In this document: piece after piece, positions 48,274 to 60,200 of the stretch | Numbering within the stretch: the first letter of the stretch is position 1 | Layout of the letters: every line of letters starts with the position of its first letter | NCBI GenBank assembly: GCA_035048495.1 | Contig: CM068540.1 | Location: 3,270,829 to 3,334,828 of the forward strand | Direction of reading: 5' to 3' | From: Euptelea pleiosperma | Taxonomy: Eukaryota > Streptophyta > Magnoliopsida > Ranunculales > Eupteleaceae | DNA length: 64,000 bases | The notes under the pieces: generated by a model | What the model was told of the DNA's origin: nothing | Seen by the model: only the letters and a program-made list of their open reading frames with translations | The model's database searches: none | Position numbers and translations under genes: made by a program

Positions 48274-51200
48274 CAGGATTAGGGGACAACAAATTTGACA
48301 ACAAAAAATTGGCGCTGGGCCAATATATAAATTAGAAGTTTTGGAATAGGATTATTTTTGGTGAGGATAGTCTCTATGGTGAGGAGATCATCCTCACAAA
48401 AATTGAAATCATTCTGATATTCGTAGACTGGTTTAGAAGTCGAAGAATTATGGACCATCTATTTTTACCGTTAGTTTGAAAACCACATTTAATAGGCTTA
48501 GAAATTTCAGAATGGGCTGATTTGTTTGTAGGAGTGATCTATATGGTGAGGAGATCATCCTCACCAAAAATTAGCCATTGAGTCATCTTCTATGTTGGTC
48601 AGCCATTAAGGAACACCTTGGTATCCTTGGGGTATGTTGTCTCATTCTGGCGTTTTAAAGCTGACCAGAAGAAGTTAAGCAACCTAGAGTTGGCCTGCGC
48701 CGAGGAGCATACATGATGTGCGTAGTTTTCATAGATTGACAACTTTTTATAGGCAGTTTATCCGAAATTTCAACAGCATTACAACACCAATTACAGATTA
48801 TTTGAAAGGTGGGACATTCTAGTAGATGCCAAAAGCAGAAGAGAGCTTCCAATTGGTGAAACAAAAGATAATGAAAGCTTCAATTCACAGATTACCCAAT
48901 TTTGACAAGATATTTGAGGTAGATTGCGACACATCTCATGTGAGAATAATGGGCTGTTTTGAGTAAGGAAGGATGGCCCGAGGCATTTTTTAGTGAGAAG
49001 TTGAATGATACTCAACAATGCCACTCTATTTATGATGCGAAGTTTTATGCGATTATTCAAGCCCTTCGTCACTGGATGCATTATCTTATTTAGCAGGAAT
49101 CATTATTTCGAAGAAGATGAGGACTGCAAAAATTTAGGCACAAGGCAAGGATGGAAGATTTGGTGATTTTGTGTTGCACAATGTTTTCTTGTTTCAAAAT
49201 AACCAATTGTGCATTCCTGCTTGTTTGTTGAGAGAAAAGATCATAGCAGAGTTACATGATGGTGGTCTTGGCAGATACTTCAGTTGTGATATAGACTTTG
49301 GCACTTGTGGATGAGAAATATTATTGGTCAAAGTTGCGTTGTGATGTACGACATGTTGAGAGGTGTTGTATTGGCCAACAGGATTTTAAATGGTCCATTT
49401 TTCAACCACCTTTGGAGGAAGATGGGTGTTCAATTGCAATATGGTAGTGCTATCATGCTCAAATGGTTGAACAAATCGAAGCCTTGGGAACTTCTTGAGG
49501 AGTATTGTGGGCAGCAAGAAGTGACAGTGTGATTTGGTTATCGCATGTGAAGTTCACTTACAATAGTTCCAAGAATTGATCTACAAGGAAGAGTCCATTT
49601 GAGATTGTCCATGGAAGGAATCCTAATCATTCTTTAGATTCAGTGCCTTTGCCAATCTCCGGGAATGTTAGTGATGGCGCAGAAGCAATGGTTTAGAATA
49701 TACGGAGGATATGTGAACAATTGCGGCAAAAACTGGAAGAAAACAATGTGAAGTGCAAGAAGGGAGTTGATAAACATCGACGATGTAAAAAATTCAAAGA
49801 AGAGGATCTTGTGATGGTCTACTTGTGAAAGGAAAGATTTCTGATGGGAACCTACAACAACTCAATAACCAAAAAGTGGGAACATTCAAGGTGTTGAAGA
49901 AGATCAGGAGCAATGCATATCAGACGAGTTGCCAGCAGAGATGGAGACTTCTAATATTTATAACGTAGCTGATTTGTACAAGTACCATGCCAATGATGAC
50001 GTATCAAACTCGGGGACAATTTATGATCAACCAAGGGAGACTGATGCAGCTGCAATACAGAAAAATAGTCGATCAGAACAGCTGTTTTTTAAGAGCTATA
50101 TCTCGGCGAAGAGTGGTTCGATGGGTCTGAAATTTTAGCGATCACAAGTCTGTAGATGGAGTAACAAAACCCTAAATGGGATTTGAAAAAGAACAGAAAG
50201 AAAACTAAGCAATAAGAGACTGAGGTGTGCTTTGTTTTTGAACTCTTAAACTCAGAAAACAGAGTATCCGTTACAACACATTTAGTTTCTAATTTTAGTA
50301 GGTTTCTAGGGTTTCAAATTGATGGTTGAGATTAGTTTTAGAGGGGTTAATAAAGTATAGAAGGTTCTGATTTGGGTTTTATTATTATTTTTTTTCGATC
50401 GGTAAAGGATATATATATTAAGAGGGCTGAGGGAGCTCAAAAAACTGAACAGCAGAACACAGAAGGGGAAAGAAAGCAAAACCAAAACAACAACACCCAA
50501 AATCACACCACCACAATAAGAGCAACACTATAATTTTTGTTAGTAAGTTATGCCAAAGAGGTTTAGTAGGAGTAGGTTGTTAATAAGTGTCTGTTTTGTT
50601 TAGATGGTTGAAGTTTGAAAAGAGAGAAACTCTATATAAAGGGGGCTGTGAATATTGACGCGAATAGTATTTTTATTGGATTTCTGAAATCTAAAGTTCA
50701 AGAAATTGTTCTCCTCTTATTTTCTTTTTAGCTTGACTAGTTTAAGTTCCAGAATTGAGATTTCTTAAATTGTTTACTTGCACTGCTCTTATTATTCGAA
50801 TCTTCCTTGTTGCTTGTAGTTTAGGGTTAATTTAAAAACCCTAGGTTACATTATACACACATATATATTTATACATATTTTACCTTCTGTTCTTTAAGTG
50901 TCAACATCTAATAAAAGAATCATAAATCATATAATCAGTGTATAAGCAACACAAGTATGTAAATAAAGTATACAAGCAATATCAAGTTCATACCAAATTT
51001 TCAGCCCAAGTCCATCCCACAAAATATATATGATTATACAATCCAAATACTTCAGAACATCTAAAGAATGATCAAGTCTTTGAATCAAATGGCATTGTTG
51101 GGAGGATGTGTAGAAGATGATTTATGCCAAGCATATCGTCAAGCCATAAGGTATCACCAACATTATCTGTAGCGGTCTCCTCATTGCCAAACTCCTCACA

Positions 51201-54200
51201 GCCTTCTTCAATGTCTTCGGGAAGTTTCTAGGCTTCTCAAGATTGATAGCGAACTTATCTCGCATTTCAAAGTAACTAGAACTGGCCATCATCTTCCAAT
51301 TCATCCTTATGTAAACCAAATCCTCTAACATATCTGGTGACAACTGGTTTCTCTTCTTTGTCTGTGCCGTTCAAATGCACTCCAATTTTCTCACATGTTG
51401 AGGGACTACACGGTTGGATCATAATACAATTGTCTCACAATTGTACTTTCTTGTCTTACAAGTAATCAAAATGTTAGTACTTTCTTGTCTTACAAGTAAT
51501 CAAAATGTTAAAGAATATATGTATTACCATTCGACAACATTTTAAAAACTAAAAAGATACTGATTTAGTGGCTTTGCTTAATGGCATTATCACAATTCAC
51601 AAGTTAATGTTTGTATTTTATGTTATGAGCTATTGAGGTTGCCTTCCCAATAACTATGCTTTTGTATTTGGGGTACCTTGTTCATTCCTTATTTTCTTAA
51701 TATATACTCCTATTACCTATCAAAAAGTAAAAAGGAAATGAGGCCCACTTGTTCATCATTTATTCAAATTTGATCCCCATCTGTCACGTTCCATTTTCAT
51801 TTGTCAACGTTAAAAAAGAAAGAAATCGATAAAAGAAACTAAAAAAGAAAGAACATATGATAAACAATTTTAATAAAGATCCCTCCCAACATTCTATCCA
51901 TTTAATTCTCATTCACATCCGCAACAGTCCATTTTTTTTTATAAGTATAGGCTTTATTGAAAACATAGGAAGGCTAAAAGAGGTCGAGATGACCATCAAA
52001 GCCAAGGGATACAAACTCAACAACATTAGAAAAATGACAATATAATAGTAATTTTAAGTGAAAGGCCAACCCAGGCATCCATTTGTTCAAATCTCATCTC
52101 CATTTGTCACATTCCATTTTCATTCACATCACCATAGTAGACAATTGTAAAAAGGAGGGAGGGGTTCCATGTACCTACATGTCAATTAGGTTTTGAGAAA
52201 CACTAGCAATTGAACTAGCGAGACCCTTCCAACCAGTGTTTTTAAATGCTAAGGCGTGAGGCAAGGCACTTCACTAGCCAAAGCCTTGAGGCGTAAGCCT
52301 CATGCGTACATATTTTTTAGGTAGATAAGTACTTCGAAATTTAAATATATGTAATAAAAATTAAAAAAAAAACATAAATTCTGTTCATTGGATAATGGAT
52401 ATTATGCATAATATCTGTTCTCTGTTCATTGGATAATGGATATTATGTAAATTATTAATTACTTTCTGATTTTTCTGTTTTCTTAAACATAAAATAGAGA
52501 AAGACAAACTAAAAAACGTGGACTAAGTCTGAAACTGAAGAAGAAAAAGAAGAGATAAATCATGGACAGCATAAGGAGTAAGAAGAAGAAGCAGAAAACG
52601 TGGACAGCATAAAGAAGAAGAACAAGAAGAAGAAAACATGAAAATCATAAAGAGAACAAGAAGAAGAAAACATGGGCTGAAAGTAACGTGGACAGCAATC
52701 ATAAAGACGAAGAAATGAACTGATTTTTCAGAAAACAGAAAACGACAAAGAAGAAGGAAAATAAATAAAACGTGGACAGCATAAAAAGAGTTTTTGAAAA
52801 ACGAATTGAATCCCAACGAAAAAAAAAGTGTTGCAGAAAAACGTAAAGTACACGTGTGGGCCAAACTAGGTTTTTTTTTTATATATAGCTTGTAAAAGAA
52901 GGCAAAGGTTTTTTTATTTATAATTTGTAAGTTGTAAACTTAAACATGTGTGGGCCAAAAATTTTTTTTCTCTTTTAGTTGCAAAAAGTGTGTCAAAACA
53001 ACAAAAATCAGTTGAGGTGTAAGCCTCTACTAAGAGGCATTGCTGAGTGCCTCAGCTCGAAGCGCACGCCTCAGCAACGCCTTTTGGACTGAGGCTTACG
53101 CATCCATGGTTTCCGCCTCATCACAGCGCCTCAGGGCATTTTTTAGGGGTTTCTCCTCGAGGCGTACGCCTCATGCGCCTTTAAAAACACTGCTTCCCCC
53201 CTGAAAAAAAAACCAAACCACCATTCAGCATAATTTCAGAAACCAGAATCAGCACCCGAAAACCCTTAAAGAGCACCTAAAAACCCTCGTAAAAACCAGT
53301 ACTTTTAACTTAATAATAAAATCCAGAAGTGGGTTACTGGGTTGGCAGGTAGAGATCATTCACAAACAAAGAACATGAATTCTAAATATCCAAGTCTAAA
53401 AGTTTTATAGAAACCAGAGGTGGCTTTTCCAAAGAAGTGTTAGAGCAACTTATATAATATTAGCATGAACAGACTCATTAACCATTCAATCATTCAATTA
53501 GATTAAAAAAAAATTGGAGTTCTTAAGGTTTTCATCAGAAGAACCAAAACATGCAGAAAATCATAAAAAGGAAGGAAATGCATAGAAGTTTTGGTCAATA
53601 TAGAATAATATCTCATTCCAAATTATTAATTGATATCAATTAAACCCAAAATCGAATCTTGACCCCAGCACGATTTAGGTTGGCTGCACAAGAATCAACC
53701 AACCCCCCCGCCAAAATCAACAAATTAAGGCAAAATCTATTTAAAAGCTTACCTCAACAATTGCAAGACAATCAATGTCATTTTTTGCTTCTTTTTCGGG
53801 ATTCGTCCCTTTTAATGATATTTACTAATAATAAAAAAAGACGATCAATGCCATTTCATCCAAGAACTTCATTGATTAGTTCCTTCGAGAACTTCTTACG
53901 AGTCTAGGAGAAAGAGGAGAGTTATATTCGAGTGAGGAGAATGAGAAACCTTTAAAAGAGAGAGGGAGATGGACAAAATAGAGTCGGTTTTTTCTCTCTT
54001 TTGGTTGCATACCATATTTTTCAACCGTAATATTTAGAAATCCATTAGTTCATGTATCACATGTTTTAGGCTAAAAGTATGGGTATTTTCCCCTATCTTT
54101 CAATAGTTTAGCATGTAGGACAACGTCAAATTCACTTATAAATAAGCTAACTAGGCACTAGCTGATCAGAGGAAAAATTAAGCATCAATTGAAGTTGCAA

Positions 54201-57200
54201 TGAATAGACATCGGAAAAAGAGGTCCCAGGTCATTAATTCTTGAAGGTGGTGTTATGTTTTGTGGAGCCTGATGGTGCTAGTTTACTGTAAAAAGAGGTC
54301 TCGGATTTTTTCTGGGGGTTTCTTAAGGGCATTTTCGTACTTTTACAAGGTGATACGGGAACCCTAGTTTCGTTTTGGGGTTATACACCTCATTTTTCAT
54401 GAGAATTCATTATTGTACTGAGTTCTCTTTTGCCTTAGAGCACAGTGGAATCGGTGCGAGTCGATGGACGTACCTCGATCTTGAGGGAACCACATAAATC
54501 AGTGTCGTGTGTTTGCATCATCGTTTTATTTTCTTTCTTTTTTTATTACGTTGTGGTTTGCTTGTGGTCGCCCCAACAGGTGGCTCAAGACATTCAGCTT
54601 TGATTACCCACAACGTTTTGCTCAAATGTCCTTTTAGGAGCTATAGGAAACTATTTCTAAGAAGTACAATATTTTTTCTGTCTTTTTACTAGATTACGTC
54701 ATTTTATGCATCAAAACAATGGTGGAAGTTTAGCTATAGGTTTAGTAATGAGATTATATGGGTACCGACTATTGTGGTCATTAGTAGAGTTAAATTAGGT
54801 TATTGTTTATGAACTACTAACGGTACTTGCTTGAAGCGGGATTGGGTGAAAGAGAGGAGTTAGGTGCAGGAATGGAAAGCAACTGTCGTAAACAAGTTTT
54901 GAATTGCTCTGTTTAAAGAGGCAAGAGTGGGAGCGTTACCTAGAGAGGAAGGTTTCAGCAACTAATATATTGACATTAGTTTCTTAGCTCTCAAGTAGTG
55001 TGTAGGATTTTATTTTCTTGTAAGTAGTTGTTACTAGAGCATTTTAAGAAAGATTATTTTGGAATTAATGAATGAAAATTTGCCTTTAGGCTTCTTAGTT
55101 GTGAGAATTTTTGGTTGATTTTGGGAAATCCTTGTAGGAGGTTTATCCGGAAACCTCGGCTCTCACGGATGATCAAATCTTTCACTTTTGCCAATCATTC
55201 TTCTTGTTGCATAATAGTGATACGTTTTCCCTTCATCGAGTTGGTTTAGAAGGTGGCGAGTAACTTGTAGGGACATGCAGAAGTAGAGGGAATATTTTTC
55301 AATCTTTATTCTACCAAGTGGCAAAGGACAGTACCTGGCCATTAACCACTTTTGATTTCTATATCTGTTTTATTTGCCCTATTAATCCTTTGACCAAAAG
55401 CCGTGTCCTAAAGCTGTTTAAAACTTTGAAACTTTGAATAGCATGGACCTGGTTAAGTTAGCAATTTAGATACCATCAGTTTAAAGGACTAATGCAACAG
55501 ATGGTAATGGGCTAGAGGGTCCCCAAGTTTTCAATTAGGGATTACTAGGGCCTGACCTTTGAGAAGCAGAAAGTGGCTCACTTAAATTGCTTGGGATGTT
55601 CGGCATATTTTAAGGAAAACAAATGATGTTTTGATTTTTTGGCCATGGAGGGTGTATGCGATTGAGCACCGAAACCTCTCTCTTTCACTCTGATTATTCG
55701 AATTCGAATTTGAAGAAAAAGTGAAATGAAAGAAAAGCAAGAGCATGGTGGTTTGTGGCTCCCAAACAGATTGCGTTATCAGTGTAATGATGAACTATAT
55801 TGCTTATATCTCCTAACTGACTGTTCCATACAATTTTTCAGAGTTAAGATTCCACAATGTTAGATGATTTCTTATGCTCCCAAATCCTCTGTTTAGGGGA
55901 GCTTGGGCTTGGGTGTGCCCTCTTTTTGGTCAAATGGGCAGCATTGTGTGCACCTGGGATCTCTAAACAAGAATCCCCAAAGTTTTCTGTCAAGATACCG
56001 TGGAGAAGTCTGTTCATTGTTTCGGTAATAACTTGATTTGTTCTTTGTATGGTGTCAAAATTTTAAACTTGTGATTTGTGCATTCCTCAGTCTGTTAAAA
56101 TACCGAATATAAAAATTGAAATATATCTACTTAACTATTCACAAATATTTCTCATTGTGTGATATGTATTTTGCCTCCGTATCCTGAAATTTGGGGGTGG
56201 GGTGAGTGCAGCACTTGGATGATTAGGCCCAAACCCCTACCCTTGTACCAGACATGGCATGGATTTCTGGCAACAAAGCCTTTGCATGGAATTTTAATTC
56301 ATTAAATCATCAATATACTTTTTTACACACTCCAAAATTGATTTCTATGTGAAACAAAGATTGTTTTCGCCATTATTGGAAACTTTCAGAGGCATTTCCT
56401 TCATTCAATGCAGCATATTTTGAAAATTTTTGTTATTAAAGTCATTGAGCTACAAAGATTTATGCGAGTATGGTTTCTTCACTATATTATTCTAAGCATT
56501 TTACATTTATGTTGTACCGGGAATTGGCAAATGAAAGGATACTACTGCAGTATTATGCCTACAATACTACAGGCATCCATTGTCCTTATCGGTGGTTGTG
56601 CAGGCATTCTGGACCATCCAATCAGTGGCTCCACTCCTTGCCTAAACATCAACCCCTATCAGATGATCCTAAATTTCATTAAGTAGACTTTTTTCTGAAT
56701 CGTCACCTATATTCTGTTACAATAGTCAAAAGAAAATAATAAACTTGATGGGTTACGGTTACGATTATCTGGTGAGGCTGTTTTTTGGGCTACTAGATCA
56801 CTTAGGTGGGTCCCATTGATTTGACAGTTTAGATTGATGAGCATGTGCACCATGTTATAGTACAATAGAGACCTGGAAGTATTTCAGTACGATACTATGC
56901 CAGTGCCTCATCATCCCATAAGACTGTTTTGCTTCCACCTTCCTTCGCTAATTGACCCATTTAACAGGAAATTTCAGATGATGAAGCTCCCATTGAAGAT
57001 GCTAGTGATGGTGTCACTGTCAATGGTGAAGAAAAACTAGCTTCACCCATTGTGGGATTGCTTCAATCATATAAAGAAGCTTTAGCAGGTAATGATGAGT
57101 CCAAGGTTGCGGAAATAGAAGCCTTTCTTCAATCCATTGAGGAAGAGAAAAATTCTCTTGCGATCAAAGTGGTAACCTTGTCTCAAGAACTGTCATCGGA

Positions 57201-60200
57201 GAGGGAACGGATTCTTAGGATCAGTGCGGATTTTGATAATTTTAGAAAGAGGACAGAGAGAGAACGGCTTTCAGTGGTGACAAATGCACAAGGTGAAGTG
57301 GTGGAGAGTTTGCTGCCTGTGTTGGATAACTTCGAGAGAGCCAAATCTCAAATCAAGGTGGAGACTGAGGGAGAGGAGAAGATCAACAATAGCTATCAGA
57401 GCATATATAAACAGTTTGTTGAGATTCTGGTTTCACTAGGCGTTGTTCCTGTGGAGACGGTTGGGAACCCCTTTGATCCTTTGGTGAGTTTTTCTATTTC
57501 TTGAGAATGTTTGTTACAACACTTGCTACGATGGGAGGATGGGAAGAATGCTTCCTTTTCTGTCTGTGCCATGTGCATGAATGCATGATGTGGGGTTGTG
57601 ACCCACCAGTCAATGGACCCCACCTAGGCAATCTCTTAGGCCAATAATCGATAAGATTGGATGATCATAAATTCATAACTGTCCAACGTGGACCTTCGTC
57701 TGGACAGTGCTATATTCTTATCTATCATCCAAAAGAATAAAATCGATTTGATGAGGCCCTTTTTGGCTAGGAATGGAATGGGCTACCCATCCTCCCATCC
57801 TTGCATGAGTACTTATTTTAGAAGATTTTTTTCTCTTTTTTACTTTCTGCATTGGTGCCTCTTTATATCATATCTGAAATAAAATACCAAAATTTCTTCA
57901 ATTATTTTTTTTCTCTTTCATGAAGCCATGAAATACTGCTGATGTTTATTGAAGGCATAGTTCAAAAAATTGGTTTTAACTGCAGAGTGAGCTAACCCCT
58001 ACAAAATAATGTGTCAGCAATATATAATAATTCCGACTATTTTGTCATATTAATTCTGAAATATTCAAATTGCAAGAAGACTAAAAATATGAAAAGGTTG
58101 TAGAGGGAGGGGGTTATAAAAATTTGAGAAACAAAAATAAAAAATAAAAAAATTGACGAACCTAATGCATTCTATATTTTTGAAAGATATAAGCTGGGAA
58201 GTGGGAACAGATTAATATAAAAATAGTTTAAAAAGGAGATAATGTAAGAAAATTTTGGGAAATGAGAAATATAGCAATGTGCTTGGTTGAATTTCCTCAA
58301 CAATTGCATGCTGTTTTATTTTTCAAAAATCAACACAAAGTACTCCGTCATCTTGTATTTTATATAAAACTGTACTTTTGATACAGGTTTTGTGACTTTA
58401 TAACTTTTCATTTGTTGTTTTATAAATCTGTCAACAGTTTATTGCCCCCAAAAGTATTTATGGTTTCTATCATCATTCATCATCATCATCATACACCTTA
58501 TACCAACTATCTAGGGTTGGTGACATGAATCCTATTTCGCCATTCAACTTTATTAAGACCTATATCTTATATCAGGGAATATGTCTTCAAATCTTTTTGT
58601 ACTACCTTACTCTATGTCATTTCAGGCCTTCTCGCTTACTTTTATGGCTTTCAACTTGTACCAAAGCGCTCCTCACTAGTGCTGTTATTGATCTTTGTTG
58701 TACATGTCGAAGCCATCTCAATCGGTTTTCTTTTCCCTTTTTTTTTATAATTTTTAAGTAGGGCTATATTCCTAAATTTCCTTGCATGTGCTCATTTTTT
58801 ATTTTATCTTTCCTACTTTTTTTATTCATCCATCCATCTCAACATCCTCATCTTTGCTACACTCATTCTATGAACATGTTGTTTTTAGATTTCCCGACGT
58901 TCAGCTTCATAGAGCATAGCCGGTCTTACTGTCGTCTCTTTAAAATTTTACCTTTAGTTTGATAGGTACAAGTTGATCACATGATACTTTACAAGTGCTT
59001 CTCCATTTTAGCCACCCAACATTAATTCTATGGGTTACATCCTCACCAATCTCTCTGTCTCTGTGGATAATCAAACTTAAATAATGAAAGTAGTCATTTT
59101 GGGGCATTTCTTGCCTGTAGATCTTAACTATTGTCTCATTCCTATGTGTATCCTTACTAAAGTTGCACTGCATGTATTTTGTCTTGGTCCTACTTATCTT
59201 AAAATCCTTAGTTTCTAAAGTATCCCTCCATAGCTCCTTATTGTGCATGTCTCTATAGTATCTCTTGAAACCAATATTGTGTGCGTACCTCCGTATCTGT
59301 CACTTTTGCCATTGTTTTCCAGTTGACACATGACATCAGCTGATACGTTATAACCATAATATGTCCCAACTTTTTCCATCATTTGTTGGACTGCTGATAT
59401 TTGCCATGGTAATTTCAAGTTGACCAATACATTGAGATGTCTGCATCTAAACACTTGCATCAAATATAAAATTACAATATTGTAACATACAGTCTAAAAA
59501 AAATCACCAGAAAAGTATGAGAAAGAAAACTGTACCAGAGTTACCTTAAGATTAATAATAATATACATTGGCGGGAGGATGGGAAGAAGCCATCTTCCTT
59601 GCCTCCAACTTACGTGTCGCACATCTAAGGATTGAGACCCACCATTCCTTGCATAGCAACGGAGGTATCTATTGAGCCATAAAGTAAGCCAATTAGATGT
59701 TCATAAGATTCCTAGACTGACCTATTGCATTCTTCCAGTCTTCAGAAAAAAGTGTGGCTAGTATCATCCTTGGATATGGTTTGGATGGTTAGGAGCATCC
59801 CATTTTGACAGTTTTGACCAAGAAAATCTCATTTATAGGACCTATCAAAATATGATTTCAATCCCCATGGATGTGTGCCCTAAGTGGGTTACAGGCAAGG
59901 AGGTTGGCTTCTTCTCATCCTCCTGTCTGGTCATGAGTTTTCCTCAATTCATTTTACTAGTGGGAAAACTTAGAACCATGTTCAGACCAGTTGAGGCGTA
60001 TCTTCCTGGATTAGTTATGTTTGGTTCAAAACTTTTCTTTCATTAATATTTGACCATGGTAGTTTGCAGTTTAGTATTTTGTTTTCTTTCTTTCTTTTTC
60101 TACTATTTGTTTTTCTTTGAAAAGGATCCATTTGATTTCTTTCCCAAATATTGAACTGGTAGTCTGGGATTGCGTATTTTTTTTCCTGGAATACATAAGA

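Larger units (their letters stand above)
46350..50850 (+). mobile_element. Ty3/gypsy relic in GrpE intron 1, with insertions in both LTRs
   Basis: LTR-like direct repeats 46350-47679 and 50042-50850 both start tgatgcagctgcaatacaga and share blocks to gtagtttagggttaattt; the 5' copy is longer because a LINE is inserted. After the 5' LTR, tatatcaaagcttag (47685-47699) resembles the primer site TATCAGAGCTTAG. Internal coding debris on the plus strand: RNase H (about 48890-49090: [10 protein letters not shown]...[19 protein letters not shown] in shifting frames) and integrase C-terminal parts (about 49290-49830: [39 protein letters not shown]). gag and most of reverse transcriptase were not recognised. 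Broken throughout. Confidence 0.8.

Noticed and set aside
52523..52864. 113-codon Leu/Ser-rich ORF
   Set aside because: Antisense of the purine-rich core of the foldback element at 52234-53192; low complexity.
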